A DNA stretch of 64,000 bases from Hemicentrotus pulcherrimus (taxonomy: Eukaryota; Echinodermata; Echinoidea; Camarodonta; Strongylocentrotidae). Shown piece by piece: positions 1-11,669 of this stretch. Position numbers and translations under genes: made by a program. The stretch is taken from assembly GCA_003118195.1 (NCBI GenBank), contig BEXV01000427.1, forward strand, positions 14,209 to 78,208, written 5' to 3'. How positions within the stretch are numbered: the stretch's first letter is position 1; each line of letters opens with the position of its first letter. A model generated the notes under the pieces. It worked only from the letters and a program-made list of their open reading frames with translations, had not been told where the DNA came from and ran no database searches.

Positions 1-1388
1 ATATCTTGACATTGACAATCTGGTAGTGTATACTCTGGTTTTTAGGCAAATATTAGCATCCTATTCATGTTAAAATCAACAGGAAATAGGTTTGTATGTA
101 TTTAACTGTTTTGATAATACATTTTCATAGAAGAAGACAAGGATCTATTGAAGCATTGTGCATACATACATGTACATATGTACACGTACAGTACATATTA
201 ATGACCAGATGTACATGTACATTGAGATGCAATGTAAACAAAACGTGTATGCAAACTATGAATAATTGTCTTATAAAGAACCCATATCAGTCAGATCCAT
301 ATTTACTCTCGATTGTTTTGTTTCCTGTAGAAAAATGAATAAAATAAGTACAAAATTGAACTCAATAACATGTACTGGTACATGTATGTGAAATCTAGAA
401 AGTATCCATTGTGGTATTCAGATAGCGCGTAAAGTTAGTTCACACTTTCATGGAGTGCCTGTTGCAAACTAATTTACCCTGTACAGATTATTTTAATCCT
501 TCAATGAAAAATGTCCAAAAAATTGATTTTGCAATGAAATGAGAAGAAAAAGATAATATGAGCATGAACTGAATTTCAACAAAGTCTTTGGTAGATTATC
601 TTTGTCATGAATATTGAAGGAGGAAGATGAAACCTAGCATTCCATAGAAGTGTGAACTAAAATTCTTGTTTAGTCTGGACTTAGTCCAGGCTTAACTTAT
701 GAGAATACCACCCAATAGAGTTTAAGCATGAAGTTTGAACATTACCATTTTTATCAAGCTTTTCTTCCCAAGGTTGATTTCTTGTTTTGTCATATGATTT
801 GTGTTAGTACAGTGTACAATGTACAATACCTGTAAATTGTATTTGTTATAAAATGAAAGAAGTGCATGCATGAGTGCCATATTTGGTCAGTCATACGTTG
901 AACATGTACATGTACATGTAGTTTTATAATTAAGTGGTATTGGCAAATTGTGAACCTTGTAAATTTGTTTACCTGTTTTCTTGTTGAATAGATAACAGGT
1001 ACCTATAGAAATTTGCCCTCTCCATTTTCGTTTCATATGGAATACATGTTTGCTTTCAAATGGCATTTCCTTCAAATAATGCACATTTTCATGTGACTTA
1101 ATACATGTCCATGTACGATTAGATAGAGCTTGCTACATTTGCTTATCGTATCAGTTTATTTTGTAGAAATCTATACATGTACATTGTACACTGTTTATAT
1201 AAACATTCAAGCTGGGTTTGCATGTGGCAGTGTTTCCAAACTTATTTTTCTTTGCATTTTCTTCAGCCCTGTTTTAAAAAATGATGCTTTTCCTTACTCC
1301 TATTAGAAAGAAAAAAAGGTCAAGAATTTTTTTCAAGCCTCCATCTCTGTTTTGCTTTCTTTCTCTATCTGTCGCTGCAGGACATAAG
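1..1388 (+). other. non-coding, probable intron upstream of the LIM exon
   Basis: No coding exon can be supported here. The stretch is AT-rich and carries many short palindromes of the ACATGTAC/TACATGTA type (for example near 170-240, 362-385, 901-920, 1100-1115 and 1170). The exons for the first two LIM domains of the downstream gene are expected to its left but are not recognisable in this window, so this is best read as intron. The pyrimidine-rich stretch near 1350-1388 leads into the acceptor of the next exon. Confidence 0.6.
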
Positions 1389-1426
1389 CTCCAAAGTGTG
1401 CTGCGTGTATCGAGCCCATAACACCG
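1389..1426 (+). CDS. jub: LIM gene exon a (start of LIM3)
   Basis: This 38-nt exon reads (G)CT CCA AAG TGT GCT GCG TGT ATC GAG CCC ATA ACA CCG, giving APKCAACIEPITP, the first CxxC zinc pair of LIM3. The donor is the gtaag at 1427. Two acceptors are near each other. Using the ctgcag at 1375-1380 puts an in-frame TAA at 1385-1387, so the AG at 1387-1388 (cataag) is preferred. It leaves a split first codon that needs one base from the previous exon. The upstream partner exon is not visible, which is the main uncertainty. Confidence 0.75.
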
Positions 1427-3491
1427 GTAAGAACTAAAGCAATATGCTACATCTTTCTCTTTTATCCCCCTTTTTATCTGCTTTCTTTCCTTCTTCATTT
1501 TCCTTTTGAAGAAATTGTTGTATGTATGAGCTCTTCATTATTGTATGAATGATTCTAGTTTTACACTCTCTCACATGTCATGCCTACATGTACATGTATC
1601 TCAGTCTTTCTCCATTTTTGCTTTGCTTTCTAAATTCTCTCTCACTAAATCACTACTAGTATGGACATGTACATGTATCATACTTTGGTTGAGATTCCTC
1701 ATGTACAGGAGTCACAGGACATGAAGCTGTAATGTCTTTTTATTATCTAAAATGTAGCAAATCTTGCATTAGGGAAAAACAAGCGGTGCTAGAAGCCATT
1801 ATTATAACAATCCTCTGTTGGTCGAAGCATGCAGAATTATGCCAACACAAAATCAATGCCAAATTAAAATTTGTGTTGATGTTCTTTTGATCTTGAAGCC
1901 TTGTGAGTGAAACAGGTAATTTTTATTTGATATTTTCACATGATTGCACATGTATCACCTGCCCATGTAATAATAACTTTTACTAATCTATATTTTCCTT
2001 TCACATACTTGCCATACGTAATTATGTATATAGACATTCACACACACACACAAGTTTTTTAAAATCATAATTCTAAACTGTGAATATTGAATTGTCAAAG
2101 TTGAGGGCTGCTGCTATAGTAATTACCGATAGTCTAAATGTTGCACCAAACACATATATGTACTTTATGTACATTCCAAATAAATGCTCAATCTTGCAGG
2201 GCTTTAGACCAGCAGGTGTCCAGGATGCATTGGCACTCAAAATCCAAGCCTAGACCCCCCCCCCCCCCCNTTTTAAAACAAAAAACAAAAGCGCCCCCCC
2301 CCCAAAAAAAATGAATAAAACAAATAAATGATAAATTCAAGGTTTCCACATACATGTTAGGCCCATATACATGTACATGACTGTATGAATTTAAATCCAG
2401 ACCCACTTCCGAAAAGTTTTTGTGGAGCTCTGATCTGCAGGCATTTTGAGACTAGGTAATCCACTATATTCCCTATCATGACACTTTTTGATTGATTGTG
2501 CACAAGTGTTACTAATTCTTGTGAACTATATAGGCCTGTATGCACTTCCTTGTCCCTCTTGGTAAACATTCATGTATGCTATTATTTATGTATTCATCTT
2601 CACAGTATCAAGATATCTGCAGATGCCAGATACATGTACCATTTCAAACAATTTAGAAAGTTTAGTATTCATGTACAATGTACCAGGACATGATTGAATA
2701 TTTCAGCTGCTGCACAACTTCCTTGTATTCTGACAACTGCGCTCTCAAATCTTGAAAGGGGTTTCCCTCTCTATACATGGTACCGTATTGACAATCATCA
2801 TATGTACTCATTACATAGGTGTTATACTGTTAGTCTCTAAACCAGTATGTATCTCGATACCCCTAGCTAGCAGGCCTTTCCTTATTTAAAGCCTCCCCCC
2901 TGCTCTCAGAAACTCTTTCAAAATCCATTCTGAATAGACCAGATTCCAGAGCATCTATTCACTTCTCTCTCTTTCTTTCTTTGCCTTCTCTCCCCACAGG
3001 GCACAATGGAAACCGTGAGAGTTGTGTCCATGGATAAAGACTTCCACGTTGAATGCTACCGCTGTCATGTAAGTAGTAGTCTACTTCAGAAACCACATTG
3101 TTAAGTCAAGCTCCCAAAGGGTGATTTGGGGGGCTTTTGTGTTTAGTTGCTAGTGTTGACTCTGTGAGTGGGCGGCAGTGCGTACATGTAGGTGGAAGTT
3201 AACCCTAACTTCCGGTGGGAGGAGTTCTACTCTTCACTGACAATTGGTCTAACCGAGTGTGGAACCTGTCTGCTCACACTGCCCTAATTTCCCCTTGTAC
3301 AACAGACGGCTCTGAGAGAGGATATAGTCTGCATACTCCAGACTTTCTTTTTAATTGTCTAATATACCTCATTCAACCTCATTCAATCCGGGCTAATTTG
3401 CATCCACTCAAACTGTATGTCACTTCATTACTATTCAGAAATCAGAATCTAGTTTTTACCCTAATGGTCCTGCTCCCTGCCAATACTAAAT

Positions 3492-3539
<48 letters not shown>

Positions 3540-5405
3540 AGGTTTGAAATAATATTTCATCACCATGCAATGCTTTCTCTCTCTCTCTCTCTTTCTCTCC
3601 AAGAAATCTTAGAGCCTGCATGGTGTGAAAATTCCCATGAGACACAGTGTTTTAAAGAGAAATACAAAAGTTTGAACATATACATGTATATGATGGAGAT
3701 GTTTTGAAAGAAATAGTAATATAAAAGTGATTGCAGTTACCTGCCAAAGGCCCCTTTTTGTTTGTATTGTGGGATGTGGAATAGGCAAGTTCAACAGGAG
3801 CACCAAATATGATATGAAAGCTCTTTCTAACTTCGTGAATACTCTGTATGACTGCTGGGATGTTAAAAAGAAAATGGGAGACTTAGGGGGACTTTGTACA
3901 AATACATGTTCTGGTAAAAAGAGAATAGGCAACCCTTTGACACAGATAAATTCATAGCATTGAAATTAGATATAGCCTTTAGGAGGACCATAGTATGGCA
4001 AGATATATGTAAAAGAGAAAAGTGCCTCAAACATGTGTACCGGTATTGTATGTCCTGTTTGATAACTGCAAGCATCCACTGTTTGAACAATATTATGCCA
4101 AACAGTGCAATTGAAGCCAGCAGTTCATGACCACATAATTATATCCAGAGAGCTTCACAATAGCATCCAAACCCTTTCCCATTCTTCATATTTTCATAGT
4201 TGATTGGCTTCCACATGGTGTGATAGATTGGTTCTTTCATATTCCATTCACGTTTGTTGTAACAAATGAAAAGAGGCAATTTTTTCACCCTTCAAAAATG
4301 TTAATTAGGGCAGGTTTAAATCCTGTTCTATTGGGTACCTGAACAGAAAGATGTATGAAGGTTAATGCATATACTATATACAAATTTCAATAATGATATC
4401 ATTTAACCAAAACCTTGTTTGGCAAATAAAATTTGAAATGCAGGTGTACCAATGTGGATTGAAATGCATGTAGTGGAATGGGTCTCTATTCTATCTGTAA
4501 CATTACCGGTAAGCAAATTTCACAAATTTAGAAAAGAGAAAAAAGTATCTCTTAGGTCCTCCCAGATTGTAAGTAATTGTACATGTACCATTGAGATGTA
4601 TAGAAATGTAAGGCGTGTTGAACAAAATGCTTCCAGTTAGATGAAGAATTAATTAGGCCTAACCATCTCTTTATTGGTGGGTATGATATGAGATGGCCAA
4701 GATGTAGACTGCGGATCATTTTACGCTTTACAATATGTACCTTGCTGTTACGAATAATGATACAGTGAATGTTTTTATTGCTTTACTTTGTAGGACTGTA
4801 ACCTTCAGTTGTCCGATGATGACGGCCATCGCTGCTACCCACTCACTGATAAACTCCTCTGCTACAATTGCCACATAGCCAGGATAGCACCCAGCTCTGA
4901 TCTTAGCCCCGGTCTGAGCTACGCCGGTTCCGGCCCCCTGTCGGAGGAGGATTCCACCGCCGTCTACTCCCCTCAAATCTCCCCCAGCACCACCTACCCG
5001 GTAGTCAGCCCCCCTACCTCCCCACCGTCGGCCTCGCCTCACCACGTCCGGGAAGCCTCTTTCTCAGGCAGAGCGACCTACGACCCCTCCGTCAAGTCGG
5101 GATCCCTCCCGTCGGAACCGCCGCAGTACACACCCGCTCCTTACAGTGGCGGCAGCAGCAGCACCGGAGGTCAAGTCTACCGTGCCTCTCCACCACCACC
5201 GTCAGACCCCCCTCCTTACTCCCCTCATGATCCCCTCAAAGCTAGTAACCCACCCCAACCTCAGAAGACGAACACTGGACACTACTCGTACGGTAGCAGA
5301 CCAGGCCCACAGGTTAGACGCAACGGCCGTCATGATAGCGGTTCACATGAACCGGAGTCTGTAAATGATAGTTCACTAGGTGGCTACCGAGTGACTGACC
5401 TGTAA
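1389..5405 (+). CDS. jub: Ajuba/LIMD1/WTIP-family LIM protein, C-terminal part (spliced, 5' end outside window)
   Basis: Three exons (1389-1426, 3000-3068, 4794-5405) join in frame. They encode one LIM zinc-finger domain, beginning APKCAACIEPITPGTMETVR, followed by a tail of about 170 residues. The match to the third LIM domain of the Ajuba/LIMD1/WTIP family is clear: the family signature RVVSMD-(D)-F/YHVECY is present, as is GHRCYPL. All eight zinc ligands can be placed (CxxC, HxxC, CxxC and the closing CxxC in LCYNC). Known family members are cytoplasmic and junctional scaffolds that also act as nuclear corepressors and bind LATS kinases in Hippo signalling. The tail is unusual: vertebrate paralogues end soon after LIM3 as I recall them, whereas this one continues with Pro/Ser/Tyr-rich sequence holding PPQY and PPPY (WW-domain ligands) and ends VTDL (class I PDZ ligand, like the VTEL end of WTIP). 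LIM1, LIM2 and the N-terminal region lie outside the window. Confidence 0.9.
1427..2999 (+). other. intron of the LIM gene
   Basis: This 1,573-bp intron has GT at 1427 and AG at 2998-2999. It contains ACATGTAC-type palindromes, a short CA run near 2041, and a poly-C run with one undetermined base (2255-2270) followed by a second C run near 2294. No exon is recognisable inside. Confidence 0.8.
3000..3068 (+). CDS. jub: LIM gene exon b (middle of LIM3)
   Basis: This 69-nt, phase-0 exon lies between a strong pyrimidine tract with tccccacag and a gtaagt donor. It encodes GTMETVRVVSMDKDFHVECY followed by RCH. The motif VVSMDxDFHVECY is diagnostic of the Ajuba/LIMD1/WTIP third LIM domain, and the H and C of FHVEC are the second zinc-ligand pair. 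Confidence 0.93.
3069..4793 (+). other. intron of the LIM gene with GA/CT microsatellites
   Basis: This 1,725-bp intron has gtaagt at 3069 and tag at 4791-4793. It contains a (GA)n run at about 3494-3540 and a complementary (CT)n run at about 3577-3598. The two could pair as a hairpin in the pre-mRNA. Nothing coding is seen. Confidence 0.8.
4794..5405 (+). CDS. jub: LIM gene terminal exon: end of LIM3, Pro/Ser-rich tail, stop
   Basis: The acceptor is the tttgtag ending at 4793. The first 31 codons complete LIM3 (DCNLQLSDDDGHRCYPL..., LLCYNCH). The rest is low-complexity Pro/Ser/Tyr/Gly sequence. PPQY is at 5118-5129 and PPPY at 5208-5219. The protein ends GGYRVTDL with TAA at 5403-5405. The tail is clearly more GC-rich than the flanking introns and 3' UTR and stays open for the whole exon, which supports real coding. 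A 105-codon minus-strand frame at 4728-5045 is antisense shadow of this exon. Confidence 0.95.
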   Translation, partial: DCNLQLSDDDGHRCYPLTDKLLCYNCHIARIAPSSDLSPGLSYAGSGPLSEEDSTAVYSPQISPSTTYPVVSPPTSPPSASPHHVREASFSGRATYDPSVKSGSLPSEPPQYTPAPYSGGSSSTGGQVYRASPPPPSDPPPYSPHDPLKASNPPQPQKTNTGHYSYGSRPGPQVRRNGRHDSGSHEPESVNDSSLGGYRVTDL

Positions 5406-5462
5406 TGTAGCATAGTAATTCATATTCCAATCCTCTCCAATGTGTAGTATTGGTCTGAAACC

Positions 5463-5824
5463 CCTGTGGGGTCACTCAATGTTACTCAATGTCCGCGGAC
5501 AAAATAAAGAAAATAGGGGTGCACAGGTGTCCGCGAAATTGATAAATAGGGGTCAGGAAAAGGGGAAAGAGAAAACCGGGAAGAAAAATTATCAGAGACG
5601 AGTCTTGTCCTTGAAATATGGTAAAATAGGGGTGAATTTGCGAAAAAGTGTCCTTACAATCTTATAAATAGGGGTATTCCAAAGTACGATTTTGTCCTTG
5701 ATTTGACGTATGAAAGGGGGTAAAATTTTACAAAATGTCCTTGAAATTGACCTGAAAAGGGGTTGATTTGCATTTGTGGTAACGGTCATGAGGTCCGGAA
5801 GTAACATTGAGTGACCCCACCAGG
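5463..5824. mobile_element. MITE-like element with TIRs and 8/9-bp target-site duplication
   Basis: The left end CCTGTGGGGTCACTC (from 5463) continues to AATGTTAC at 5485. It is mirrored by GTAACATTGAGTGACCCCAC at 5801-5820, giving inverted ends of about 20 bp. The flanks are direct repeats TCTGAAACC (5454-5462) and TCTGAAACA (5825-5833), matching 8 of 9, which fits a hAT (8-bp) or Mutator-like (9-bp) duplication. The interior has no transposase and repeats AAATAGGGGT at 5511, 5544, 5624 and 5666, interleaved with TGTCCTTGAAAT-like motifs. It is therefore a non-autonomous element. Confidence 0.75.
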
Positions 5825-8800
5825 TCTGAAACACCTATTTGCAAGAGAGACTGAACTATGAAAACATTTTATATCATTGAAACAGTATTAAATCATTTTG
5901 TCAGATCTCAAACAAAGGTTCTTCAGTGATGATATAGTATTTTAAATGTTCGTTATACACTTCCATATTAGTTGAATCTATACTATTTGTTGAAAATTAG
6001 GCTAAGTGCTTTTTAACTTTATATTAAGTTTAGATTATGAAAAAAATTATGCTATATCAACTTGGTAGGCTATGAGCTTTATTAACAGTGCTTTACAATG
6101 CAGGGGATATAGAAAAATGATTTAATTCTTTACTACCAGTATGACATTGTTAGCAAGTCTGTAACACAAAATATTGGTGCCTGGTTGGTTTAATAGATAA
6201 AAGTGTCTTACAAATTAGGTGCGTGAATGTGATGGAAATCAAACATGTCGGTTTTATAATCCCACCTCTTAGAGTTATGTCTCCTATGCAAATGGTGATG
6301 ATGATTTTTATTCATCTACCAGAAGGAAGCTAACTACTTCTACTATAAGAGGCTTATATTTTATAGCTTCTTTCTTTTGGAAGATTTTCATTCATGTGGC
6401 ATAGTCGTCATTGCCTATTTTTAACATTGTCGTTCAGTTCAGCTCAGTTAATAGTGTTTGCTTTTTTTTATGAATCATCAAATATAAGTGCAGTGTAGAA
6501 CAACACACAAATTTGAAATTATGTTTTGTTAAAGAAAAAAGTAGTTTTTTCCAGCTAAACACACATTTGATGGTCGTGTTTTGTATACAGGTACTCACAT
6601 TTCCTTTTTTTAAAATATTGGATAGTTGTAATGAAGGTGTACCAAGCTGACATTTAATTAAAAACGTGGGTATGTCAGTGCAACAAACAAGCGTAAAAAA
6701 ATATGCAACTAAGTATTTTGAATAATCATATGCGGTGAGTTTAAATTAAATTGAACCAGAGGTTCAAACTATGTGAGTGTGTACAGACCAAAATTATTTC
6801 TTAATTTGGGTAGAATACAAAATCAAAACAAAACAAAACAAAACATAATTATTAAGATTACTTTGACTGAAGATTGACCGATTGAGTGTTTGTAAATTGA
6901 TTTGTAATTTCCTAAAAATGGGAGAGAGAAGGGAACAATGCAAGTATATCTGTTGTGTCTTCTGTACCACAAAAACCAGCAAATTAAATATTTAGAGTAT
7001 TACATGCTGCCATACTTTATATAAACAATACTGTGCTGCATCTGCTGCTTGGCTGTAAAGACCAGTATTAGTAAATGCTTTCATGACTTTTTTTAGTACA
7101 GGATAAAAACCCTTGATTATAAAGTGGGTTGAGTTATCATGAGTCTGCCGATTCATGGAACATGAAGTGTCAACCTCCCTTGATCTTCTCATTATACTGT
7201 ATTTACCTTACAATTTCCATCGTCACATCACATGGATTTCTCATTTTGATTTTGTTGCAGTAAGTGAAGATTGAACAGGTCGACTCATTTCAATTTACTT
7301 AGTTAAACCAGATTTAACTTCAGTTGAATATAAAGAATATTGAATAGTGGCTAATAACAGTGTCTTCCAAACAAATTGAAATATTTTCTTGCATAGTATA
7401 TAAATGAGCTCTCTAGATTTGCTGGTGGAATATATATAAATTTTATAAACAGAATGTACTTCTATTGGATTAAGAAAGAGTGGATTTTTCTATATTTAGG
7501 GACCGGTTGACAGGCGATTTTAAAAGAAATCTGCTTCTGAGTATGACCATTATTGTAAGGTGCTGGATATGAGATGTAGAAATGAACTAGTTTTTATTCG
7601 TCTTCCATTATATAATATTTGCTGATAATTATATGGATGGGTAAATATAAAAATTGAGCTGTTCAGTCAACATATTAAATCAAATGAAACTGTCTAACAA
7701 GTATACAAAGTATGTTTTTCATTATTTTCAAAAGGCAGAAGTTGGCATGAAAATAGTGTTTTTTTTTCTCTCTTTTTCAAATTATTTTTCATTTATTGAT
7801 TGATTTTTTTTTTTGGTCTGTTCAATGTTTGCGATCTATTTCAACTTCAGTATCTTTGATAAATTTCTTTAATAATTACTTCAAGATCATTGATAAATGT
7901 CCAGAAAAAAATATGCAAAATCAATACAAATCATTATTGACTGCCATGTAAGGAAAAGGAATTCCTTCCAAAAAAAAAAAATGTGCAGAAAGTTATTGAG
8001 AATTATCATGGAATGTAATCAATCACCAGTTTTCACTCAAACAAAACAAATCAAAACGAAACAGATCAAGAAGAAAAATCTTAATATTGTTACATGTTCT
8101 GGTATTGGAATTAAGATCCCAATCTCACTAATTTGTAAGATTTCTATAAAGTGAGGTTCTTGTGATAGGCATACAATTATGACATTTTAATGCTCAATAA
8201 TTGCTCTGTGTGAAAGGCCCTCATATTGTTATTATTTTATGTCTAGTATGTTTAACTCTTTTTTTTTTAAATTTGAACAACTTGAAATCAACAATCTTCA
8301 TAGGATTTATGAAAACATCTATCTGTATTATGATAGCAACTCTACTATCTCTTTGTAAATAGAAGCTATCTTGCATAAAAGCTTTGTTTTGCCAAACTAT
8401 CTGCAGTATTAAATGTAGCTTGCATTCATTTCATGTATTCACCTATTAGTATGTATATAGTTCATGCTTATGTATTCACTACTATTCGTGGCAGCTACCA
8501 TGCTTATTATTATTTTTTTTTAATTTGTACATGTGACATTTTAAACTATTGAGACTCTTTGCTTTGTTTTTGTATTTTTATGATAGAGGTTTTTTCTCTT
8601 CTGATTTTTGAAACTTGGACGTAAACATTTTCATGCTTGCTGCTATTTTCTCATTCTATCCTATCTAGTGTTGTTTTCTTAGGATGACACAAACTATTTG
8701 TTTATTTGAGGTTATGCAAGAAAATACTGTTCTTGAAACCCCAGTTTCTTGATCTAACTCAGCTTGCATCTTTCTTTAAAAAAATGTTTGACCGAGCAAA

Positions 8801-10424
8801 ATAAACTGCTAGAATGAAGGGTCAAATACTGTTACTTTTACATTGAAGGTTTTAGTAGTATTGGGGAATTGTAAGTTACTGGTTTAGGTATATTGACATT
8901 TTAATTTTGTAACAATTTTATTATAGCAACATTAGGAGTTGTATATGCTGTCATTTGATATGATTTTTTGGTCCTACATGTATGTTGTTGATCCAATTCA
9001 CTCAGAAATTGTATGGTTCTTATTAGTTGCTCTGTGTGCAAAACTAGGTACATATTTTATGTACCAGTATAGTCTTGCTAACAATAATAATTTTGATGTA
9101 AAGATAATCTGAGTACATTGATGGTCATCTTTAACAGAATCTTTTTGGAAATGTAATTTTAGTTGTACTAAAAGCATTTGAAGGCATGCTCAGTTGCTTA
9201 CAGTGTGGGAATCATTTTCTTTTGTAAAATGATTTTGGAATTTAGGCAAGATATATGGAAGCATGTTAAGAGTCTGTGTTATGATAATCAATCTTCGCTG
9301 TTTTTTTTTAGACAGAATACCACTACAATCATTTTTAAGAATGAACGCAGAGTGTTGTCCGTACAATCCAACTTTCAACTGAAATTGATCCTTTTTTTTA
9401 TTCTTTCTTTTTAAATACACAGAATGCATGTGCTTGTGTACATGTGGAGAAAGCAGTATAGAACATGAATTTTATAAAAAAAATAAGCCATAGTGTTTTG
9501 ATACTCTGCCTTTTGAGATATTTCTGTATGTTTTAGATTATATTCTGAGTTGCCTAGACTATGCTTTTTTATGTAGATCATTTTATCCATGTTGAACAGT
9601 TTAGTGTTGTTTTTATACTGCTTGAAGATGAGTCATTGTTTATATATGACTTAGATATAATAGGAATAGTTTTCAAAATGCGATGTGAAAAAAAATTAAG
9701 GAAAGATTATTGCACATTTAATACCTCAGTTTATATTTACAATGGGGACTATATTTTTACAGAATTAACTTTTAAAACAAAACGTAAAAATCATCTTTTT
9801 GTGCTATGCACCCTATAATTTTGTCTTTGTTTACCAAAATCGAAAATATAGATGTCAATTACGATTGTGCAGTAACCTGATGTGTTTTATATATTCAGTG
9901 TATTTTCATTTTTAAGATTCAGACATATAACCATGAACAAAATGAATATTACTGCTGTTGTTGGTTCTTCTAAATCATGGTGTCTAAAGATATTTTATCG
10001 ATTGGAAGGAATTGGTTTGATTAGGTCAGTGATCAAAACTTTTTATTTTAACATTTATTGGTGAGATCAATGCTATTTGGAATTAAAACCTGAAACCAAT
10101 TCGATATGTGGTTTTGAGGCATTATGCATGCAAATTAGTGACAATTTTTTTAAATTTTAAATTCTGTACCTACTTTACCTATCACTTTTTTGTAACAATC
10201 AAATAGAAACTTGGGAATTTCGTAGTTGAAAAAAATATAAAATGTACTTTTCAGAACATTAACGAATGGTGTTGTATATATATAAGATATTGAACAAACT
10301 CTTGGAATAAACTTGTTTTCTCTTAACCGTTTGTATTCCGGATGAATCATAGTGTACATAACTTGTAGATGAAAAAGTACTGATCTTTGACATGTACTGG
10401 TATTGCTTACCATTTTGTATTACG

Positions 10425-10430
10425 AATAAA
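10425..10430 (+). promoter_or_regulatory. candidate polyadenylation signal of the LIM gene
   Basis: This AATAAA is followed by T-rich sequence within about 150 bp. It is the last good signal before the compositional change. Alternatives are at 8800-8805 and 10306-10311. Confidence 0.3.
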
Positions 10431-10692
10431 ACCTGGACGTATCGAGAATCATGCTCCATTTGTCACTTATTGTCAGCATCCGCTTTTCTCCGTCCCTATA
10501 AACTAGCTGTTGGCTTACCTTTTTGGGTTTATCATTTTTGCTGAAGTAATCGGGAGTATTGCGTCTTGTTCAATCTCGTTTCATTTTTATTGGTCTCCAT
10601 GCACAGCATTGAAGCAACAATATAATGTAACATGTTGACATGGTCATCAAAGGTTATTTAGATGAAAAACCACCCCAGTCAGTTTCAAGGGT

Positions 10693-10876
10693 TATACAGT
10701 GCGTCACAGATAAAATGAAACCGAGAATTATCGATGTTTTATCAAAACTTAATCACAATTGTAATTTATAAATGACACATGTTTGGAAAGCTTAGATCCT
10801 CCTCTTTCATTTGATGCAACTCATTATAATGCATATTTCACGCATGAGTAATTGAAATCAATTTGAAGAGAGGAAA
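10693..10876 (+). repeat. dispersed repeat, copy 1 (truncated by gap)
   Basis: From ATACAGTGCGTCACAG at about 10693 to the gap, this matches the reverse complement of about 43794-44000. Shared blocks include GAAACCGAGAATTATCGATG, GCTTAGATCCTCCTC and TTTCACGCATGAGT. The terminal CAGTGCGTC-like start suggests the end of a DNA transposon, with the rest hidden in the gap. Confidence 0.8.
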
Positions 10877-11437
10877 NNNNNNNNNNNNNNNNNNNNNNNN
10901 NNNNNNNNNNNNNNNNNNNNNNNNNNNNNNNNNNNNNNNNNNNNNNNNNNNNNNNNNNNNNNNNNNNNNNNNNNNNNNNNNNNNNNNNNNNNNNNNNNNN
11001 NNNNNNNNNNNNNNNNNNNNNNNNNNNNNNNNNNNNNNNNNNNNNNNNNNNNNNNNNNNNNNNNNNNNNNNNNNNNNNNNNNNNNNNNNNNNNNNNNNNN
11101 NNNNNNNNNNNNNNNNNNNNNNNNNNNNNNNNNNNNNNNNNNNNNNNNNNNNNNNNNNNNNNNNNNNNNNNNNNNNNNNNNNNNNNNNNNNNNNNNNNNN
11201 NNNNNNNNNNNNNNNNNNNNNNNNNNNNNNNNNNNNNNNNNNNNNNNNNNNNNNNNNNNNNNNNNNNNNNNNNNNNNNNNNNNNNNNNNNNNNNNNNNNN
11301 NNNNNNNNNNNNNNNNNNNNNNNNNNNNNNNNNNNNNNNNNNNNNNNNNNNNNNNNNNNNNNNNNNNNNNNNNNNNNNNNNNNNNNNNNNNNNNNNNNNN
11401 NNNNNNNNNNNNNNNNNNNNNNNNNNNNNNNNNNNNN
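10877..11437. other. assembly gap (561 N) ending in poly-C
   Basis: There are 561 undetermined bases, followed directly by a C run (11438-11454). Translated frames spanning it are meaningless. Confidence 0.99.
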
Positions 11438-11627
11438 CCCCCCCCCCCCCCCCCTCACCCAGGCAAAGCAACATTTACGGTGCCCCACTGAAATATTGTT
11501 GAGGACGGGTTTTATATTTCCTTTCATTGTAATTTTGAATGATCTTAGCATTAATTGCGATGTGCTTGTCGACAAATCAACATACGGAGTATTTTTACCC
11601 ACTGAAATCGAGTTGGCCAAACCAACC

Positions 11628-11669
11628 GCGAGATGTAGTGTCCCTTTATAAAGGGACACTAGCGAGATG
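11628..11669. mobile_element. 26-bp perfect palindrome flanked by 8-bp direct repeats
   Basis: Positions 11636-11661 are a perfect palindrome, TAGTGTCCCTTTA followed by its complement. Both sides carry the identical octamer GCGAGATG (11628-11635 and 11662-11669). This looks like two fused terminal inverted repeats with an 8-bp target-site duplication, as expected for an internally deleted hAT-type element. The family assignment is inference. Confidence 0.6.

Larger units (their letters stand above)
5406..10460 (+). other. probable long 3' UTR and flank of the LIM gene
   Basis: The sequence is AT-rich and rich in T-runs, with no supported exon. Candidate polyadenylation signals AATAAA occur at 8800-8805, 10306-10311 and 10425-10430, and which is used cannot be told from sequence. 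The inverted-repeat element at 5463-5824 sits just after the stop codon. The compositional change after about 10.46 kb suggests the transcript ends by there, but this is inference. Confidence 0.45.

Noticed and set aside
4728..5045. 105-codon frame antisense to the LIM gene terminal exon
   Set aside because: Shadow of the GC-rich coding exon.
10824..11659. Long frames across the first gap
   Set aside because: They consist of undetermined residues and exist only because N lacks stop codons.
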